Of a stretch of DNA of 31,410 nt, positions 28,268 to 31,410 are shown piece by piece. Each line of letters starts with the position of its first letter. Within the stretch, counting starts at the first letter, position 1. The position numbers and the translations under genes are program-made. Source of the stretch: a virus. The stretch is from the IMG/VR virus record IMGVR_UViG_3300025322_000113, positions 1-31,410 of that record; one strand, written 5' to 3'. The notes beneath the pieces were generated by a model. The model was not told the origin of the DNA and made no database searches. It saw only the letters and a program-made list of their open reading frames with translations.

Positions 28268-30042
28268 CTTGTATTGCGCAAAATCCAGGCAAGTTTATAA
28301 CCAAGTAAATCAAAGTCCGGCTCGCCTGATAGCGTTGGATTAATTGTAATGGGCTGGTTAAATGTTTGCTGTACTCCCGTGGGGACAGGTGATCTGCCTG
28401 CCTGCATATCTTTGGATAATACAAACTCCCCCTCGTGTAAAAGTACCAGCCCAGTCTGTGGAACGAACCCACCGAATTGCCGACTGGTAAAACCCTTGAC
28501 CCCCGCCTTAACTCCCTCGGCGGCTTTGCTAACAGCACCACTGATAGCATCCTTAATGCTGTTCCACACTCCAATTACTTTGTCGCCAAAATCTTTGATC
28601 CCCTGCCACATCTCGTCAATTTTGGTTTGGATGGCCTTTTGCATTTTAATAAATATCTCCTCGGCTATTCCAGGAAGGGTACTTAGAAACGCTTGTACCT
28701 TCCCAGGCCAAGAGGAAACATTAGTAGTAATCCATGTCCAGAGCTGTGTAAGCAATGCAATTGCTTTTGTTACTAAGTCGGTGAAAATTAAAGCAACCTT
28801 GATCGGAAGTACCGCCATCCACATTATAAAGTTAGCAATCATCTGCGGTATAGCAACGGAAATCCAACCGATAAAATACCCGATAGAGAACGGAAGTGTG
28901 GACAGCCAAAACTCGCTCCATGCGGTACTCACGCTTGTAATAAAACCGGCAATCCCGGCAATAATGTCTGTAATAAAAGTTGTAATTGCGCCCCACATCA
29001 GTTGTACGGATAAAACGATATTGTTTGCCGCCTCTTGGAACATAAACACGATACCCTCCCAATGATGGGCAATAACAACTGCGGCTCCCACTATTACCCC
29101 CACTAACAGAGCAATGCCAGCCACAATCAACGTGACCGTACCGGCAGCGGCTATTAATGCACCAGCCAGCAATACTCCGAAGACAACGGCTAGCGTACTA
29201 ACGGCAATTACAATTGCGGCAACCACCTCCTGGTGTGACTGTAGCCAAGTATTAAACTCGGCTAGTCTAGCGGAGACATTATCAATTCCCCCGACTAAAT
29301 TAAGGAGAGTTTCTACAAACCCCTTACCCAGAGTTTCCTGTATATCGTTAACTGTATTTTTCAAAACGTCTAACTGTCCACCAAATGTTTTTGCAGACTG
29401 GGAGGCAGTACCACTGAATCTATCGCTAAGTTCATCCAGTATGAATCTTTGGGCTTCTGCGGTTTTTCCCACATCCACCATGCCCTTAATCATTTTTTCC
29501 TGATCGTCTGTAAATATAATCCCCTGTCGCCTTAACCTTCCTAGTGCCTCGGCCGGATATGATAAAGCCAATCCCACAGCCTGTGCGGCGGCTCCTAAAT
29601 CTAATTGCATAGCGGCGGCCATATCAACAGTAGCTTGGGTTGCCTCCTGAATTGTCTCCGTTCCTACTCCCAGTCGGAGCATTAAAGTAGAGGCGGAAAC
29701 GATTGCCTCATCAGAAAATCTGGACATAGACTGCAATGACGATGCAAACTCCAATACCCGCTCCTGTACACCCGTTATGTTATCCCCCGTATTTGCAAGA
29801 TTATTTAATGCCGCATTTAATCCAAATACCGCATCCTCGCTCTCCATAAAAGCCTGTACGCTAGTTACCGCAAAAGCAGTAGTAGCGGCCAGTCCTGCGG
29901 CCAAAGCTATTTTGGCATTTTTTAACTGCCCTACCGTGTTCTTGCCAAAACTACTGACGCTATCGGAAACTTGGTTAACAACTTTTGAGGCGTTATCCCT
30001 CGCTTCTAATAAAATCTCCAATGTCCTGCTATCGCTTGCCAT
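28264..30042 (-). CDS. Tape measure protein, 592 aa
   Basis: N-terminal segments (TLEILLEARDNASKVVNQVS, LAATTAFAVTSVQAFMESED, then SRFSDEAIVSASTLMLRLGV and KTFGGQLDVLKNTVNDIQET) are standard for phage tape measure proteins. Two hydrophobic regions (about 270-325 and 330-435) follow, then a helical stretch and a C-terminal part ending FDLLGYKLAWILRNTR. At about 1.5 angstrom per residue the tail would be near 90 nm, so this is a short-tailed siphovirus. It is preceded by a perfect late promoter that overlaps the stop of the chaperone extension. Confidence 0.9.
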   Translation of the reverse strand: MASDSRTLEILLEARDNASKVVNQVSDSVSSFGKNTVGQLKNAKIALAAGLAATTAFAVTSVQAFMESEDAVFGLNAALNNLANTGDNITGVQERVLEFASSLQSMSRFSDEAIVSASTLMLRLGVGTETIQEATQATVDMAAAMQLDLGAAAQAVGLALSYPAEALGRLRRQGIIFTDDQEKMIKGMVDVGKTAEAQRFILDELSDRFSGTASQSAKTFGGQLDVLKNTVNDIQETLGKGFVETLLNLVGGIDNVSARLAEFNTWLQSHQEVVAAIVIAVSTLAVVFGVLLAGALIAAAGTVTLIVAGIALLVGVIVGAAVVIAHHWEGIVFMFQEAANNIVLSVQLMWGAITTFITDIIAGIAGFITSVSTAWSEFWLSTLPFSIGYFIGWISVAIPQMIANFIMWMAVLPIKVALIFTDLVTKAIALLTQLWTWITTNVSSWPGKVQAFLSTLPGIAEEIFIKMQKAIQTKIDEMWQGIKDFGDKVIGVWNSIKDAISGAVSKAAEGVKAGVKGFTSRQFGGFVPQTGLVLLHEGEFVLSKDMQAGRSPVPTGVQQTFNQPITINPTLSGEPDFDLLGYKLAWILRNTR

Positions 30043-30048
30043 GCTTTT

Positions 30049-30078
30049 ATTTTATCGCTTAACCCTGGGAATTTTATA
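30049..30078 (-). promoter_or_regulatory. Phage late promoter upstream of tape measure gene
   Basis: TATAAAA (30078-30072), 17 nt, TAAAAT (30054-30049), AAAAGC, ATG. It lies in the 3' end of the chaperone extension frame, so it is embedded in coding sequence and still keeps all positions of the pattern. Confidence 0.65.
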
Positions 30079-30317
30079 CTTGGAAATGTCCGGAGCCTTA
30101 TTTTTCTGCTTACTTCTTTCCGATATAGCCATCTCTTTGCCAAGTTTATACATCTTCATCGTCTGCACCCACCAGCTCGGCTGTTTCATTAGTTCAGTAT
30201 AGGTAATCCCAAACCCATCACAAAGCGATATTGTCACAGTTTGTTTGTCCCCCAGAAGTTCGGGGTCATTGTGGTAGAAACTCTTAAATGCCTGAATCTT
30301 GACCAACTCTAATTTTT
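30052..30317 (-). CDS. Tail assembly chaperone extension (gpT-like), reached by -1 frameshift
   Basis: This frame lies -1 relative to the preceding chaperone gene. It has no ATG of its own; the only candidate start is a TTG at 30304-30306. The short gene ends ...CCA AAA AAA AAT TAG, and a -1 slip on CCCAAAA or AAAAAAA would fuse the frames to K-L-E-L-V-K-I-Q-A-F, giving a protein of about 195 aa. The extension (SFYHNDPELLGDKQTVTISL, then GITYTELMKQPSWWVQTMKM) is helical and basic at its end, as in lambda gpT-like parts, which bind the tape measure. Confidence 0.75.
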
Positions 30318-30638
30318 TTTTGGGATACTCGCTTCGTTTGCGATCTTGTTACAAGCTTCGGAAATCTGCTTGCCATCCTGTATTGGCATCTCCTTTACGG
30401 CCTGTACTAAATCGGTTAGTTCTTTACCACTAGGGTCAATTATTTTTACTACCACCAATTCAATAGCTTTGCTCTGGCTATCTATTGCTCCGACAGGATT
30501 AATCTCGGTAATTTTTTGTGTGTCTATATCAATTTTAGCCAAAGAGGCATAGGTCTTTTGTAATTCTAAAAACTGTCCGTAGTTTAATTCTTCCCGTATC
30601 GTTACCAAGTATCCCGAAGCAGTCTTAATATCTGTCAT
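30309..30638 (-). CDS. Tail assembly chaperone (gpG-like), 109 aa
   Basis: The gene lies between tail tube and tape measure. It starts MTDIKTASGYLVTIREELNY, followed by GQFLELQKTYASLAKIDIDT and a helical end (QISEACNKIANEASIPKKN). This size and plan match siphovirus gpG-type chaperones that bind and solubilise the tape measure during tail assembly. Its last codons are a run of nine A bases preceded by CCC, a canonical -1 slippery site (30315-30323 region). Confidence 0.75.
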   Translation of the reverse strand: MTDIKTASGYLVTIREELNYGQFLELQKTYASLAKIDIDTQKITEINPVGAIDSQSKAIELVVVKIIDPSGKELTDLVQAVKEMPIQDGKQISEACNKIANEASIPKKN

Positions 30639-30648
30639 CTTGCCGATA

Positions 30649-31410
30649 TTAGTATGATACCACTGAGTTTGTCAATGCCGCATGAACCAGTTTATCGGTC
30701 GTACCGTCAAATATAGCCTTCGCCTCTACGGAGATTTTGTTGTAGTCCTCGGCTATTGGAGTTTCGGTTGTGGTTAGCACTACCTTGGGGCAAGTGATAA
30801 CTAAAACCTCACTTGATGGCCCATTCATCGTTAGGACAAATTCTACTTCGTCCATATTCTTGAATTTATCCCAGACGTTCGTTTTCATTGCAGAATCAAA
30901 ATATCCCTCCATGCTGATGTTTACTTCCGACCCCGTGGTGTATTTGTATTGCGGTTCACCATCTCCACCGATAACGTACTTGTACTCAAGGTTATTGACC
31001 AGCTCAACCTCGCAGGATTGGAATGTCGCAATCGTTACTCCCCCGACTTTCACTTCTGCCGTGTCGGATCGCCATGCCGCTAAATCAGAATAGGCTGGGG
31101 TAATTGCCGCAACTTCGTTGAACCCCTTGGCTTTAATTTCGGCCATAACCACAATCGGCGCACCGTTAGAGACTGAAAACTTTAGGGTGTTTACGATTGA
31201 TCCGAAAAAGCGTCCAGAGAGGTCTTGTAGGTTCTGTTCAATAGTATATGCGATTTTTTCTGCGGCCTCATTAAAGGTATGGACGTATGGCCCAGCACCA
31301 GTTGTTACCAAGTTTCCAAACCAGGAATATAGGAAGTGACCAACATTGTCTGCTAACAGTGGAAGCTCAAAACTACCCTCGTATGAAGCGTTGCCCTTTT
31401 GGGCATATAG
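30649..31410 (-). CDS. Major tail tube protein, partial at right edge
   Basis: The frame remains open to the window edge, so the TTG at 31309-31311 is not the real start. Upstream residues read ASYEGSFELPLLADNVGHFL then YSWFGNLVTTGAGPYVHTF, which is the 'G....e.pl..dn.G.ll...lG....tg....ythtF' core of tail tube proteins (Phage_tube_2-like). Residues further on show paired beta strands (VKVGGVTIATFQSCEVELVN, SEVNISMEGYFDSAMK). 253 residues are visible. It forms the hexameric tube through which DNA passes. Confidence 0.82.
   Translation of the reverse strand, partial: LYAQKGNASYEGSFELPLLADNVGHFLYSWFGNLVTTGAGPYVHTFNEAAEKIAYTIEQNLQDLSGRFFGSIVNTLKFSVSNGAPIVVMAEIKAKGFNEVAAITPAYSDLAAWRSDTAEVKVGGVTIATFQSCEVELVNNLEYKYVIGGDGEPQYKYTTGSEVNISMEGYFDSAMKTNVWDKFKNMDEVEFVLTMNGPSSEVLVITCPKVVLTTTETPIAEDYNKISVEAKAIFDGTTDKLVHAALTNSVVSY

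Noticed and set aside
28349-29065. Long open frame (238 codons) on the plus strand opposite the tape measure gene
   Set aside because: The opposite strand is a clear tape measure protein. The plus frame is rich in Ser, Thr, Ile and Pro with no domain pattern, no ribosome site and no neighbours on that strand.
30649-31311. Tail tube gene starting at TTG 31311
   Set aside because: The same frame stays open to the window edge and encodes a typical tail tube core, so the gene is simply truncated by the window.
1-31410. Temperate phage functions
   Set aside because: No integrase, CI-like repressor or attachment site was recognised. The MerR-like and HTH proteins alone are not evidence for lysogeny.

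Overview
The window is a nearly complete tailed-phage genome of siphovirus type, or a circularly permuted contig of one. All convincing genes lie on the minus strand. Read in the direction of transcription, from base 31410 down to base 1, the order is: tail tube (cut by the right edge), tail assembly chaperone pair with a -1 frameshift, a short tape measure protein, distal tail protein, tail hub, a large set of fibre and appendage proteins, a lysis cassette, a noncoding RNA-rich stretch, small early genes with nucleases, a membrane-anchored surface protein, a gp32-like single-strand DNA-binding protein, a tandem ParB-like protein, a TET-associated-type glycosyltransferase, a sigma-region-4-like protein, both terminase subunits, a portal-MuF fusion, several virion proteins and the start of the prohead protease (cut by the left edge). 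Only the major capsid and head-tail connector genes of a standard virion set are missing, and they would lie across the two window edges. No integrase, repressor, DNA polymerase, primase or helicase is visible.

Regulation is unusual. Seven genes have a -10-like hexamer exactly 6 nt before ATG, so their transcripts should be almost leaderless. Three of these (tape measure, a tail appendage gene and the portal) share the pattern TATAAAA-N17-TAAAAT-AAAARC-ATG, which looks like a dedicated late promoter. The phage also encodes a small protein with a sigma-region-4-like helix-turn-helix, a candidate for reading the unusual -35 element. Other genes use ordinary Shine-Dalgarno sites or ATGA stop-start coupling.

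Three intergenic regions (11085-11509, 16980-17511, 17749-18179) contain no convincing gene. They hold inverted repeats, promoters that point to the PLUS strand, T-run terminators and iteron-like repeats. The first can fold into a large multi-branched RNA with a 12-bp closing helix, a basal pseudoknot and a palindromic loop. The others contain a 71-nt three-way junction, a GCAA-loop terminator, an AT-rich origin-like block and a terminator that abuts a start codon. These plus-strand RNA candidates in an otherwise all-minus genome are the part most likely to be undescribed.

The host is uncertain. The phage-encoded secreted protein with a VTICHATSS-type domain and long Pro/Thr linkers resembles surface proteins I associate with Patescibacteria (Microgenomates-like) and some Chloroflexi or Actinobacteria. 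TGA is used as a stop codon, so the TGA-glycine code of Gracilibacteria and SR1 does not apply. Base composition looks moderate, in the low-to-mid 40s percent GC by eye.
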